Source: Mycobacterium sp. ITM-2016-00316 (GTDB lineage Bacteria; Actinomycetota; Actinomycetes; Mycobacteriales; Mycobacteriaceae). From it: a DNA stretch of 64,000 bases. A program made the position numbers and the translations under genes. How positions within the stretch are numbered: position 1 is the stretch's first letter; the number at the start of each line of letters is the position of its first letter. This document shows, piece after piece, positions 8,661 to 17,944 of the stretch. The notes below the pieces were generated by a model, which was given only the letters and a program-made list of their open reading frames with translations, was not told the origin of the DNA and made no database searches. The DNA lies in NCBI RefSeq assembly GCF_002968335.2, contig NZ_CP134398.1:2666001-2730000 (forward strand). The letters run 5' to 3'.

Positions 8661-10751
8661 TCAGTTGTCCAGTGTGCGTTCGGCAGCAGCGACGACGGCT
8701 TCAGCGGTGAAACCGAACTCACGGAACAACGTCTTGTCATCGGCGGATTCGCCGTAGTGCTCGATCGAGATGATCTCGCCGGTGTCGCCGACGAGCTTGT
8801 GCCAGGACTGCGCGATGCCGGCCTCGACCGCCACGCGTGCCGACACGTCGGGCGGCAGCACCGAATCGCGGTACTCCTTGGGTTGGGACTCGAACCATTC
8901 GACACAGGGCATCGACACCACGGCGGCTACGATGTCCTTGTCGGCCAACAGTTTCTTGGCCTCCACCGCCAGCTGTAGCTCTGATCCGGTGGCGATGATG
9001 ATCACCTCGGCGTCGGCCGCGTTGTCACCGCCGAGCACATATCCGCCCTTGGCCACCCCGTCGGAGTCGGTGCCTTCCAGCACCGGAACGCCCTGGCGGG
9101 TGAGGATGAATCCGACCGGACCGGCCGTGTTGCCGCGGGCGATGATGCTCTTCCACGCGTACGCCGTCTCGTTCGGGTCACCCGGACGCACGACGGACAG
9201 GTTCGGGATGGCGCGCAACGCCGACAGGTGCTCGATCGGCTGGTGGGTGGGGCCGTCCTCGCCGAGACCGATGGAATCGTGGGTCCAGATGTAGATGGTG
9301 TCGATCACCATCAGCGAGGCCAGTCGGACCGCGGGGCGCATGTAGTCCGAGAACTGCAGGAACGTTCCGCCGAAGGCGCGGGTCGGCCCGTGCAGCACGA
9401 TGCCGGACAGGATCGAACCCATGGCGTGCTCGCGGATACCGAAGTGCAGCACCCGGCCGTACCAGTCGGCGGTGAAGTCCTCGGTGGAGATGCTCGGCGG
9501 ACCGAACGATTTCACGCCCTTGATGGTGGTGTTGTTGCTGCCGGCGAGATCGGCTGAGCCACCCCACAATTCGGGCAGCTTCGGGGCCACGTCGTTGAGC
9601 ACCTGGCCGAACGCGGCGCGGGTGGCGACGGCCTTGGAACCGGGCTCCCAGTAGGTGATGTCGGCATCCCAGCCCTCGGGCAGTTCCTCGGCCGTCAGAC
9701 GGTCCAGCAACTTCTTGCGCTCGGGCTCGCGCTCGGCCCATGCGTCGAAGCCGGTCTGCCACTTTTCGTGTGCCTCACGGCCACGGTCGACGAGCTTGCG
9801 GGTGTGCTCGATCACCTCGGGGCGGACCTCGAACTTCTTGTCCGGATCGAAGCCGAGGATCTTCTTGGTGGCCGCGACCTCGTCGTCACCGAGCGCCGAG
9901 CCGTGCACGCCCCCGGTGTTCATCTTCGTGGGGGCGGGGTAGCCGATGATGGTGCGGATGGCGATGAACGACGGCTTGTCGGTCACCTTCTTGGCCTCGG
10001 CGATGGCCTCTTCGATGGCGACCACGTTCTCGCCGCCGACGATCTCCTGGACGTGCCAACCGTAGGCGCGGTACCGGTCGGCGACGTTCTCGCTCAACGC
10101 GATGTCGGTGTCGTGCTCGATGGAGATGTGGTTCTTGTCATAGAAGACGATCAGGTTGCCCAGCTGCTGGGTGCCGGCCAGCGAGGAGGCCTCGCTGGTC
10201 ACGCCCTCTTCGATGTCGCCGTCGGAGGCGATGACGTAGATGTGGTGGTCGAACGGGCTCTCGCCGGCGGGGGCATCGGGGTCGAACAGGCCGCGCTCGT
10301 AGCGGGCGGCCATGGCCATCCCGACGGCGGAGGCGAGTCCCTGGCCCAGCGGGCCGGTGGTGATCTCGACGCCCTTGGTGTGCCGGAACTCGGGGTGCCC
10401 CGGGGTCTTGGACTTCCAGGTCCGCAGCGCCTCGATGTCTTCGATTTCCAGACCGAAGCCGCCCAGGAACAGTTGCAGGTAGATGGTGAGGCTGGAATGC
10501 CCACAGGACAACACGAAACGGTCGCGGCCCAGCCAGTGGGTGTCGGACGGGTCGTGCTGCAGCTGGCGCTGGAACAGGGTGTATGCCAGCGGGGCGAGGC
10601 TCATCGCGGTACCGGGGTGGCCGTTGCCGACCTTCTGGACCGCATCGGCGGCCAGCACGCGCACCGTGTCCACCGCGACCGTGTCGAGGTCGGACCAGTC
10701 GTCGGGGTGGTTCGGTTGTGTGAGGGCAGTTATCTCTTCGGCGGTGGTCAC
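8661..10751 (-). CDS. tkt: Transketolase
   Basis: 696 residues from GTG at 10751 (VTTAEEITALTQ). A GTG 9 bases upstream is in frame, but the AGGAG Shine-Dalgarno would be too close to it; 8 bases separate AGGAG from the chosen start, and mycobacterial homologues begin the same way. Transfers two-carbon units between sugar phosphates using thiamine diphosphate. Seen: GNGHPGTAMSLAPLAY near 40-55, the ThDP/Mg motif from ASDGDIEEGV to DKNHISIEHD (170-210), and FGIREHAMG with the catalytic Glu near 420. First gene of the pentose phosphate operon. Confidence 0.97.
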   Translation of the reverse strand: MTTAEEITALTQPNHPDDWSDLDTVAVDTVRVLAADAVQKVGNGHPGTAMSLAPLAYTLFQRQLQHDPSDTHWLGRDRFVLSCGHSSLTIYLQLFLGGFGLEIEDIEALRTWKSKTPGHPEFRHTKGVEITTGPLGQGLASAVGMAMAARYERGLFDPDAPAGESPFDHHIYVIASDGDIEEGVTSEASSLAGTQQLGNLIVFYDKNHISIEHDTDIALSENVADRYRAYGWHVQEIVGGENVVAIEEAIAEAKKVTDKPSFIAIRTIIGYPAPTKMNTGGVHGSALGDDEVAATKKILGFDPDKKFEVRPEVIEHTRKLVDRGREAHEKWQTGFDAWAEREPERKKLLDRLTAEELPEGWDADITYWEPGSKAVATRAAFGQVLNDVAPKLPELWGGSADLAGSNNTTIKGVKSFGPPSISTEDFTADWYGRVLHFGIREHAMGSILSGIVLHGPTRAFGGTFLQFSDYMRPAVRLASLMVIDTIYIWTHDSIGLGEDGPTHQPIEHLSALRAIPNLSVVRPGDPNETAYAWKSIIARGNTAGPVGFILTRQGVPVLEGTDSDGVAKGGYVLGGDNAADAEVIIIATGSELQLAVEAKKLLADKDIVAAVVSMPCVEWFESQPKEYRDSVLPPDVSARVAVEAGIAQSWHKLVGDTGEIISIEHYGESADDKTLFREFGFTAEAVVAAAERTLDN

Positions 10752-10969
10752 TACCTTCACTCCTAAATTCTCTGCGCTGCGGACTTCGCTACCTCAAACA
10801 CCCTAGTGCGGCGGAGTCATCCACCGCAGACCGGTTGGTGCAGGTTTAGGTGTCTGTTCACGCTGAACAAACTCGCCACACCCACCCTGCGGTGCGGGGC
10901 GGACTGCGGTGCGGTCTACCATCGTCTGTAGTAGAAGCCCGCGTGACCGTCGCCCGAGGAGTTATTTGC
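10752..10969. promoter_or_regulatory. Divergent tkt / ctaB promoter region
   Basis: 218 bases without a gene between the divergent tkt and ctaB. On the minus strand a TAGGGT (TANNNT-type -10) lies at 10805-10800, about 50 bases before the tkt GTG, followed by an AGGAG Shine-Dalgarno. On the plus strand GAGGAG at 10956-10961 serves ctaB. No operator palindrome was evident. Confidence 0.45.
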
Positions 10970-11896
10970 GTGAGCATTCGCGAGCGCCGGCCGGTCAGTG
11001 GCGCACCGAATCGGATACGAACCACGGTCCTTTCGTACCTGGCGTTGACGAAGCCGCGTGTGATCGAGCTGTTGCTGGTCACGACGATCCCGGCCATGCT
11101 GCTGGCCGATCGCGGCACCGTTGACCCGCTGCTCATCCTGAACACCCTGATCGGCGGCATGATGGCCGCCGCCGGTGCCAACACCCTGAACTGCGTCGCC
11201 GACGCCGACATCGACAAGGTGATGAAGCGCACCGCTCTGCGGCCGCTGGCCAAGGCGTCGGTGCCGACCCGGCATGCGCTGATCTTCGGGCTGGTGCTGA
11301 CCGCGGGATCGTTTGCGTGGCTGTGGTGGAGCACCAATCTGCTCTCCGGCGTGCTGGCGCTGGCGACCATCGCCTTCTACGTGTTCGTCTACACCCTGCT
11401 GCTCAAACGGCGCACCTCGCAGAACGTCGTGTGGGGTGGTGCCGCCGGGTGCATGCCGGTGATGATCGGCTGGTCGGCGGTCACCGGCACGATCCAGTGG
11501 CCGGCGCTGGTGATGTTCCTGATCATCTTCTTCTGGACGCCGCCGCACACCTGGGCGTTGGCCATGCGCTACAAGGAAGACTACAAAGCCGCCGGGGTGC
11601 CGATGCTGCCCGTGGTGGCCACCGAACGCCAGGTCACCCGCCAAATCTTGATCTATACCTGGCTGACGGTGCTGACCACGCTGAGCCTGGCACTGGCCAC
11701 CGGGTGGTTGTATGCGTCGGTGGCACTGCTTGCCGGTGTCTGGTTCCTGGTGATGGCCCATCAGCTCTACGCGGGCGTGAAACGTGGGGAGCCGGTGAAG
11801 CCGCTGCGGCTGTTCCTGCAGTCCAACAACTACCTCGCCGTCGTGTTCTGTGCGCTGGCCGTGGATTCCGCAATGGCCCTGCCGCAGCTGTTCTGA
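10970..11896 (+). CDS. ctaB: Protoheme IX farnesyltransferase (heme O synthase)
   Basis: 308 residues from GTG at 10970, chosen because GAGGAG sits 8 bases upstream. An integral-membrane UbiA-family prenyltransferase that adds farnesyl to heme B to make heme O for the aa3 cytochrome oxidase. Seen: the first prenyl-diphosphate motif NCVADADID with D78 and D82, the downstream [19 protein letters not shown], and [15 protein letters not shown] carrying the second acidic site; eight or nine hydrophobic segments. CtaA, the next enzyme of the heme A pathway, is encoded further along at 25085-26032. Confidence 0.96.
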   Translation: MSIRERRPVSGAPNRIRTTVLSYLALTKPRVIELLLVTTIPAMLLADRGTVDPLLILNTLIGGMMAAAGANTLNCVADADIDKVMKRTALRPLAKASVPTRHALIFGLVLTAGSFAWLWWSTNLLSGVLALATIAFYVFVYTLLLKRRTSQNVVWGGAAGCMPVMIGWSAVTGTIQWPALVMFLIIFFWTPPHTWALAMRYKEDYKAAGVPMLPVVATERQVTRQILIYTWLTVLTTLSLALATGWLYASVALLAGVWFLVMAHQLYAGVKRGEPVKPLRLFLQSNNYLAVVFCALAVDSAMALPQLF

Positions 11897-11912
11897 CCAG
11901 TACGGTCCGTGT

Positions 11913-12857
11913 ATGACCTTGCCTGTCAGTCCCGATAATTTCGCCCGCGCGGAGTCCGACCTGTACTTCGGCAATATCGTCGGAGGTGACGGCTTCGGCG
12001 CGCTGCACCACTTCCGGGAACTGAGCCCGGTCGACGAACAGCTGGTGATCCGGCAGAACCGCGACACGCTGTACTCGGCCGGGGTGTTCGACCTCGATGC
12101 CGGTCCCGTGACCGTCACGCTGCCCGACAGCGCCGGACGCTTCATGTCCCTGCAGGTCATCACCGAGGACCACTACGTGCCGGCCGTCGTCTATGCGCCG
12201 GCCGAACTCACCATCACCCGGGCGGACGCCGGCACCCGGTACATTGCCACGGCCTTGCGCACTCTGGTCGACCCCGACGATGCCGCAGACCTCGCCGCGG
12301 TACACGCACTGCAGGACGCCATCGCCGTCTCTCAGCCCGGTGGACCGGGCAGCTTCGCGGTGCCGGACTGGGATCCGGTCAGCCAGAAGACGGTGCGCGA
12401 CGCGCTGATCACGTTGTCGACGACGGTGCCCGACAGCTTGCGCACCTTCGGGGAGAAATCGGCGGTCGACCCGGTGCGCCATCTCATCGGGACGGCCTAC
12501 GCGTGGGGCGGGAACCCCGAGCGCGATGCGTTCTACCTCTCGGTCGTCCCGGTCGCGAACGACGGCGCCACCGTGCACAGACTCGTCGTCAAAGACGTTC
12601 CGGTGGATGGTTTCTGGTCGGTCACCGTCTACGACAAGAGCGGCTATTTCGCGCCGAACCCGCAGAACGCCTACTCGGTGAACAACATCACCGCCGTGCG
12701 GGAAGCCGACGGGAGCACCATCATCGGTTTCGGTGGCGAGCAGGGGCCCAATCTGCTGCCGATCACCGAGGGCTGGAACTACATCGTGCGGATGTACCGG
12801 CCGCGACCGGAGATCCTGGACGGAACCTGGAGCTTTCCGGCGGCGCAGCCCGTCTGA
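11913..12857 (+). CDS. DUF1254/DUF1214-type protein
   Basis: 314 residues from ATG at 11913. A TACGGT -10 element ends 6 bases before this ATG, so the mRNA is probably leaderless and the start is well defined. The N-terminal half (NRDTLYSAGVFDLDAGPVTV, SAGRFMSLQVITEDHYVP) is typical of DUF1254. The C-terminal part with FWSVTVYDKSGYFAPN and NYIVRMYRP is the DUF1214 lectin-like beta fold. No signal peptide is visible. These domains occur in many actinobacteria; the biochemical role is not established. It follows ctaB by 16 bases. Confidence 0.8.
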   Translation: MTLPVSPDNFARAESDLYFGNIVGGDGFGALHHFRELSPVDEQLVIRQNRDTLYSAGVFDLDAGPVTVTLPDSAGRFMSLQVITEDHYVPAVVYAPAELTITRADAGTRYIATALRTLVDPDDAADLAAVHALQDAIAVSQPGGPGSFAVPDWDPVSQKTVRDALITLSTTVPDSLRTFGEKSAVDPVRHLIGTAYAWGGNPERDAFYLSVVPVANDGATVHRLVVKDVPVDGFWSVTVYDKSGYFAPNPQNAYSVNNITAVREADGSTIIGFGGEQGPNLLPITEGWNYIVRMYRPRPEILDGTWSFPAAQPV

Positions 12858-12902
12858 GGCCGGACCGCTTCCCGGCCATAAGCAGCGGTTCCGGTGTGAC
12901 GA

Positions 12903-13784
12903 ATGTCTACCATGACGATCATGATCATCGGGTGGCTGTTCCGGGCCATGGCGGGCCTCGTCGTGGTGTTCGCCCTTGCGGCCTGCTCGGCCGGATCCCC
13001 ACCCGGTCCACCGGGAACGGCCGAGGATCTCACGGCCGGTGGTGGCTCCGCCGCGGAGACCATGCCGCTCACCGGCCCGGCACCGCAGGATGCGCCGAAG
13101 GCGCCGCCGCAGGTGCAACGCGACGTCGTCAAGACGGCCACCATCTCGGTCACCGCCGACGACCCGCCGGCCGCGGCGGACCGCGCGTCGGCGCTCGCGA
13201 CCGAAGCCGGTGGGCGGGTGGACGGTCGCACGGAGTACGGCGGGTCGGCACTGGACCGGGCCCGGATCACCCTCACCCTGCGGGTGCCCGCCGACAAGCT
13301 CGACGGTGTCATCGACGGCCTGAAAGGTCTGGGCAAGGTCGAGTCGTTGGACATGCAGGCCGAGGACGTCACCAGCCAGCGCGTCGACCTGGATGCCCGC
13401 ATCAAGGCGCTGCAGACCTCGGTGGACCGCCTGCTGGCGATCATGCGCGATGCCCGTGACCCGTCGGCGCTGATCGAGGCGGAAAGCGCCCTGTCGCAGC
13501 GCCAGGCGGATCTGGACAGCCTGCGCGCGCAACGCGCCGCGCTGGGGGAGCAGATCAGCTACAGCACGGTCACCGTCGACCTGGTCGCCGGTGCGACCGG
13601 CGGTCCGGCACCCGAGGAATACCGGGGCTTCCTCGGCCAGATGGAACGCGGCTGGGATGCGCTGGTCGACACCGGGTCGAACCTGTTGCTGCTCGTCGGT
13701 CTGCTGCTGCCCTGGGTCGGCGCCGCGGTGGTGGGGCTTGCCCTGCTGTTCGGTCTGTACCGGCTGGTGCGCGCGCGCCGTTAA
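12903..13784 (+). CDS. DUF4349 lipoprotein
   Basis: 293 residues. A hydrophobic N-terminus ends in a lipobox-like LAAC with the lipidation cysteine at C28. A Pro/Gly-rich linker follows, then a globular DUF4349 core with VQRDVVKTATISVTADDP and ARITLTLRVPADKLDGVIDG. A heptad-rich coiled coil covers about residues 170-225 (SVDRLLAIMRDARDPSALIE and SQRQADLDSLRAQRAALGEQ). A C-terminal membrane helix runs over about 262-287, ended by RLVRARR. It is thus anchored at both ends, outside the membrane. DUF4349 proteins are widespread envelope proteins of unknown role. The stop overlaps the convergent quinone reductase by 4 bases. Confidence 0.85.
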   Translation: MSTMTIMIIGWLFRAMAGLVVVFALAACSAGSPPGPPGTAEDLTAGGGSAAETMPLTGPAPQDAPKAPPQVQRDVVKTATISVTADDPPAAADRASALATEAGGRVDGRTEYGGSALDRARITLTLRVPADKLDGVIDGLKGLGKVESLDMQAEDVTSQRVDLDARIKALQTSVDRLLAIMRDARDPSALIEAESALSQRQADLDSLRAQRAALGEQISYSTVTVDLVAGATGGPAPEEYRGFLGQMERGWDALVDTGSNLLLLVGLLLPWVGAAVVGLALLFGLYRLVRARR

Positions 13785-14752
13785 GGCACCAGCACGACGG
13801 AGCCGACGGTCCGGCGGCCCTGCAGATCGGTGTGCGCCCGCGCGGCCTCGGCCAGCGGGTAACGCTCGCTGACCGTGATGGTGATCGACCCGTCGGCGAT
13901 GGCATTGATCACTTCGCCTGCCCGCCAAGCGAACTCGTCGGCGGTGCGGGTGTAGGCGCCCAGGCTGGGCCGGGTCAGGAACACCGACCCCGCCGTATTG
14001 AGCCGCTGCGGATCGAACGCGGGCACCGGCCCGCTGGCGGCGCCGAACAGGGCAAGCGTGCCGCGCACCGCGAGGCTGGCCAGGCTGGCCTCGAAGGTGG
14101 AGGCTCCCACCCCGTCGTACACCGCGGCGACCCCGCCGTTGCTCAGCCGTTTGACGGTGGCGCCGAACTCCTCGGCGTCCTCCGGGTACTCCAGCACCTC
14201 GACCGCACCGGCCTGCCGGGACAGTTCGGCCTTCTCCGGGGTGGACGCGGTGGTGATCACCCGGGTCCCCATGCTGGTGGCCCACTGGGTCAGGATCAGA
14301 CCCACCCCTCCGGCACCTGCGTGCACCAGAATCGTGTCGTTGGACTGCACGGCGTACACGGACTTCAGCAGGTAATGCGCCGTCATCCCCTTCAGCAGCG
14401 CCGATGCCACCGCGTCCGGGGCAACCCCGTCTGGCACGTAGGCGACGTAATCGGCTGGGGCGACGGAGAAATCGGCGTACGCGCCGACGGCGTTGGCGGT
14501 GACCACCCGGTCCCCGACGGTCAGCGCCGCGACATCCTCACCCACGGCGGCGACGGTGCCGCACACCTCGCTGCCCGAGACGAACGGCAGTTCGCGCGGG
14601 TACTGCCCCGAGCGGAAGTAGGTGTCGATGAAGTTCACGCCGATAGCCTCGGCCTTGATCAGCACCTCACCGGGGCCGGGCGACGGCGCATCCTTCTCGA
14701 CGTAGTTCAGGACCTCGGGTCCGCCGGTCTGGGCAACTTCGATGGCATGCAT
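13781..14752 (-). CDS. qor: Quinone oxidoreductase, MDR superfamily
   Basis: 323 residues starting at MHAIEVAQTGGPEVL. A zinc-independent medium-chain reductase that passes electrons from NADPH to quinones. Seen: the substrate-side NFIDTYFRSGQYP at 40-52, the cofactor loop AGAGGVG at 145-151, and the typical C-terminal HTDLQGRRTVGSVVLVP. No structural zinc cysteines are present, as expected for QOR. An alternative start 15 bases upstream (MDDRD) is in frame but sits on the divergent promoter. Synteny with ctaB matches M. tuberculosis qor (Rv1454c). Confidence 0.92.
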   Translation of the reverse strand: MHAIEVAQTGGPEVLNYVEKDAPSPGPGEVLIKAEAIGVNFIDTYFRSGQYPRELPFVSGSEVCGTVAAVGEDVAALTVGDRVVTANAVGAYADFSVAPADYVAYVPDGVAPDAVASALLKGMTAHYLLKSVYAVQSNDTILVHAGAGGVGLILTQWATSMGTRVITTASTPEKAELSRQAGAVEVLEYPEDAEEFGATVKRLSNGGVAAVYDGVGASTFEASLASLAVRGTLALFGAASGPVPAFDPQRLNTAGSVFLTRPSLGAYTRTADEFAWRAGEVINAIADGSITITVSERYPLAEAARAHTDLQGRRTVGSVVLVP

Positions 14753-14769
14753 ATCTCTATCATCCATAT

Positions 14770-15708
14770 GTGAAGCTGGCCCGCCCCGACGTGTTCCATC
14801 CCCGCATCGTGTTCGCCAGTTGCGCGGCACTTCCCGAAGGCGACAGCGATGACGAGGGCCTGGTCGAGGCCCTGCGCACGCGCGGCCTGCCGGTCAGCTG
14901 GAAGTCCTGGGACGACCCGGCCACCCTGGAGGCCGACCTGGTGGTGTTGCGCGCCACGTGGGACTACAGCGAGCGTCTCGACGAGTTCCTGGCCTGGACG
15001 CGAGCGGTGCGCAACCTGCTGAATCCGCCGGACGTGGTGGCATGGAGCACCGATAAGCACTATCTGCTGGATCTGGCGCAGGACGGTCTGCCGATCGTGC
15101 CCACCCGGTACTACGCGGTCGGCGATACGGTGCGGGCGCCCCAGTGCGAGGTGGTGGTCAAACCCGCCGTCGGCGCCGGATCGGTGGGCGCGCAACGGTT
15201 CGTCGACCCCCGTGCGGCGGTGGCCCACGCGCAAGCGCTGCAGGCCGACGACCGCGCGGTGTTGGTGCAGCCCTATGACCCGCGGATCTCCGGCGGGGAG
15301 ACCGCGCTGGTGTTCCTCAACGGTGAACCCTCCCACGCCTTCACCAAGGGTCCGATCCTGCCGCCGGCCGGGCGCGGACCGGAGTTCGAGCAGACCGGGA
15401 CGTTCGCCGCCGAGAAACTCGGCGCCGCCGACCCCGCCGACGAGGTGTGGGAGGTCGGTCACGCCGCGGTGGCCGCGGCGACGACACGGTTCGGCATCCC
15501 GGCACGCGATCTGCTCTACGCGCGCGTCGACGTCATCGGCGGGGCCGATGACCCGCGGCTGCTGGAATTGGAACTCGTCGAACCGTCGCTGGGGTTCCGC
15601 CAGCTCGGCGCGACCGATAAGCGGCGCGCCGAACGTGAGTACGCGCTCGGCGTGGAAGCGGCCCTGATCCGGCTGGGGCTCGGCCCGCTGTCACACCGCG
15701 GGGCGTGA
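14770..15708 (+). CDS. ATP-grasp domain protein
   Basis: 312 residues from GTG at 14770. TATCAT (14758-14763) lies 6 bases before the GTG, suggesting a leaderless transcript. The N-terminus (RIVFASCAALPEGDSDDEGL) is a pre-ATP-grasp Rossmann-like domain with the characteristic RATWDYSERLDEFLAW at about 61-76. The ATP-grasp part shows CEVVVKPAVGAGSVGAQRF near 130-148, LVQPYDPRISGGETALVFLN, and the metal-binding LLELELVEPSLGFRQ near 265-280. The family resembles DcsG, the cycloserine-forming ligase, and many uncharacterised actinobacterial ATP-dependent ligases. It sits where mycobacteria carry the conserved Rv1455-position gene. Substrate unknown. Confidence 0.8.
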   Translation: MKLARPDVFHPRIVFASCAALPEGDSDDEGLVEALRTRGLPVSWKSWDDPATLEADLVVLRATWDYSERLDEFLAWTRAVRNLLNPPDVVAWSTDKHYLLDLAQDGLPIVPTRYYAVGDTVRAPQCEVVVKPAVGAGSVGAQRFVDPRAAVAHAQALQADDRAVLVQPYDPRISGGETALVFLNGEPSHAFTKGPILPPAGRGPEFEQTGTFAAEKLGAADPADEVWEVGHAAVAAATTRFGIPARDLLYARVDVIGGADDPRLLELELVEPSLGFRQLGATDKRRAEREYALGVEAALIRLGLGPLSHRGA

Positions 15709-16052
15709 TCGCAGTGCTCGATGCCGATGATGTCCAGCGCATCGCACTGTCGCTACCCGAGACCAGGGAGAAGGAGCGCTGGGGGCATCCGACCTTCGAC
15801 GTGGCGGGCAAGATGTTCCTCACTGTGCCCGACGACCAGACGTCGATTGCGGTGCGCTGCCCGAGATTTGATCGCGAGGAGCTGATCGCCGCCGAGCCGC
15901 ACAAGTTCTGGGTGCCCCCACACGAAGCGCCATCGGCGTGGGTGCGGGTTCGGCTCGACGCCCTGGAAGACGCGCGGGAACTGCACGACATTCTGCTGGA
16001 CTCCTGGCGGCAGGCGGCCCCGAGCAGGCTCACCGACCTCGAGGACTCCTGA
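15705..16052 (+). CDS. MmcQ/YjbR family protein (DUF419)
   Basis: 115 residues; the GTG start overlaps the ATP-grasp stop (GTGA), so the two are translationally coupled. Seen: ALSLPETREKERWGHPTFDV (the hallmark LP.t.e...wG...f.V of the family), KMFLTVPDDQTSIAVRCP, and a C-terminal helix DALEDARELHDILLDSWRQA. YjbR proteins have a CyaY/frataxin-like double-wing fold; DNA binding has been suggested but no common function is established. Coupling to an ATP-grasp enzyme is a useful functional hint. Its stop abuts the first base of the convergent ABC ATPase stop. Confidence 0.85.
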   Translation: MIAVLDADDVQRIALSLPETREKERWGHPTFDVAGKMFLTVPDDQTSIAVRCPRFDREELIAAEPHKFWVPPHEAPSAWVRVRLDALEDARELHDILLDSWRQAAPSRLTDLEDS

Positions 16053-17108
16053 CTAGACCGGGTCGACGAGGCGCACCCCGGTGCGTACATCGAACCGGTG
16101 CACATCACGCGCCGACAGTTCGACCGTGGCGCCAACGGTGACATCGGACAGTGCCGCCGCCTCGACGACGCTGGTCAGCTGCTGATCGGCCGAGCGGACC
16201 GTGATGATGGCCCGCGGCCCGAGCAGTTCGACGAGTTCGACCACCGTGGCCCCGTCCGGGGACGGGGTGAGGATCAGGTCGTCGGCACGCACCCCGATCG
16301 TGACCGCACCCGCATCGGGGCCGCCCACCGTGATCCGCACGCCGGATTCGGTACGCAATTCACCGCCGGTGACCGCGCCGTCGATCAGGTTCATCTTCGG
16401 GCTGCCGACGAAGGTGGCCACGAAGGTGTCGGCCGGTCGGCGGTAGACCTCCTCGGGTGGGCCGGCCTGGGCGATGCGACCCTCGCGCATCACCACGATC
16501 CGGTCCGACAGCGTCATCGCCTCTTCCTGGTCGTGGGTGACATAGAGCGAGGTGATGCCCAGTCGGCGTTGCAGCCGCAGGAGTTCGGTACGGGTCTCGA
16601 CGCGCAACTTGGCGTCCAGGTTGCTCAGCGGTTCATCGAAGAGGAAGACCGCGGGTTCGCGGATGATGGCCCGTCCGATCGCCACCCGCTGCTGCTGCCC
16701 GCCGGAGAGATCCTTGGGCTTGCGTTCGACGAGCGCGCCCAGGCCCAGCGATTCGGCGATCTCGTCGGCCCGCCGGAGTGCCTCGGTGCGGGGAATCTTC
16801 TTGGCCCGCAACGGAAAGGCGATGTTCTCCCGCACCGAAAGATGCGGATAGAGCGCGTAGTTCTGGAACACCATCGCGATATCGCGGTCCTTGGGTTCCA
16901 GCGCGGTCACATCGCGATCACCGATCCGGATGGTGCCGGCGCTGACCGCTTCGAGCCCGGCCAGCATGCGTAGCGAGGTGGTCTTACCGCAGCCGGACGG
17001 TCCGACCAGCACCGTCATGCTGCCGTCGGCGAGTTCCAGGTCCAGGTCCGACACCACGCTGGCCGACCCGAACGATTTGCCGACCTTGGAGAAAGTGACC
17101 GATGCCAT
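16053..17108 (-). CDS. CUT1 sugar ABC importer, ATP-binding subunit
   Basis: 351 residues from ATG at 17108; the open frame upstream is antisense to the permease and discarded. A MalK/MsmK/UgpC-type ATPase of carbohydrate importers. Seen: Walker A GPSGCGKT at 36-43, Q-loop FQNYALYPHL, signature LSGGQQQR at 134-141, Walker B VFLFDEP at 154-160, and a C-terminal TOBE/OB region from about 235, the usual regulatory domain of CUT1 ATPases. Last gene of the leftward kinase-SDR-SBP-permease-permease-ATPase operon. A dedicated ATPase means the importer is complete. Confidence 0.92.
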   Translation of the reverse strand: MASVTFSKVGKSFGSASVVSDLDLELADGSMTVLVGPSGCGKTTSLRMLAGLEAVSAGTIRIGDRDVTALEPKDRDIAMVFQNYALYPHLSVRENIAFPLRAKKIPRTEALRRADEIAESLGLGALVERKPKDLSGGQQQRVAIGRAIIREPAVFLFDEPLSNLDAKLRVETRTELLRLQRRLGITSLYVTHDQEEAMTLSDRIVVMREGRIAQAGPPEEVYRRPADTFVATFVGSPKMNLIDGAVTGGELRTESGVRITVGGPDAGAVTIGVRADDLILTPSPDGATVVELVELLGPRAIITVRSADQQLTSVVEAAALSDVTVGATVELSARDVHRFDVRTGVRLVDPV

Positions 17109-17128
17109 TCTTGTACAACCTCGCTTGT

Positions 17129-17944
17129 CTAGTACTTGACCGCGCCGCCGCTGATCCCCTGGACCAGGCGTCGCTGGATGAAGAAGCTGGCGATGACGAC
17201 GGGGATGATCGCGATCATGATCGCCGCGCTCATGGTGCCGATCTGCACTCCGCGGAAGGTGTTGAAGTTCGCGATGGCCACCGGCAGGATCGCCGCGTTT
17301 CCGGGGGCCAGGATCAGCCCATAGAACAGGTCGTTCCACGACAGCGTGAACCCGAAGATGCCGGCGGCGCCGATACCGGGGTACACCTGCGGCAGCACCA
17401 CCATCCGGAACGCCTGCCACCGGGTGAATCCGTCCACCCTCGCCTGCTCCTCCAGTGAGGCGGGCACCGCCTCGAAGAAGCCGATCAGGAACCAGGTGAC
17501 CAGCGGCAGCACGAAGGACAGGTGCGCGAAGATCACCGGTGCCAGGGTGTCGGTCATCCGCAGCGCCTGCGCCATGGTCAGGAACGGGAACACCATCACC
17601 GCCGGCGGAACCACCTGCGCGGCAAGCATGCCGAATCGGGTCAGCGATCCGCCGGCCCGGTACTTGGCGATCACATAGGCGCCCATGCTGCCGACCACCA
17701 GGCTGATCGCCACCGTGATGACGCCGACGAGTGCGCTGCGACCGGCGGCGGCGAACACCCCGGACTCGACCACGGCCTGCCAGTTCGCCAGGCTGGGAAC
17801 GAAGGCGAACAGGAACGGTTCCGACATCTGTTGGGGTGTCTTGAAGCTCGCGAGCGCCACCCAGACGATGGGGAACAGCACGAAGACGAACGCCGCGGTG
17901 AGCACCGCGAGGCGCAGGACCTCGAGGGGGCGGGGCCGGCTCAT
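17129..17944 (-). CDS. CUT1 sugar ABC importer, permease (MalG type)
   Basis: 271 residues with six predicted membrane helices. The cytoplasmic EAA loop, which contacts the ATPase, appears as EEQARVDGFTRWQAFRMVVL near residues 185-205. The N-terminus LRLAVLTAAFVFVLFPIVWV and the FKTPQQM segment are typical of the second (MalG-like) CUT1 permease. The start overlaps the end of the first permease by 4 bases (ATGA), so the pair is translationally coupled. Acts in the cytoplasmic membrane. Confidence 0.92.
   Translation of the reverse strand: MSRPRPLEVLRLAVLTAAFVFVLFPIVWVALASFKTPQQMSEPFLFAFVPSLANWQAVVESGVFAAAGRSALVGVITVAISLVVGSMGAYVIAKYRAGGSLTRFGMLAAQVVPPAVMVFPFLTMAQALRMTDTLAPVIFAHLSFVLPLVTWFLIGFFEAVPASLEEQARVDGFTRWQAFRMVVLPQVYPGIGAAGIFGFTLSWNDLFYGLILAPGNAAILPVAIANFNTFRGVQIGTMSAAIMIAIIPVVIASFFIQRRLVQGISGGAVKY

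Noticed and set aside
11634..14285. 883-codon open frame on the minus strand
   Set aside because: It runs antisense through ctaB, the DUF1254 gene and the lipoprotein gene, which all have clear family motifs; the product is Arg/Gly/His-rich with no domain. Long antisense frames are normal in GC-rich DNA.
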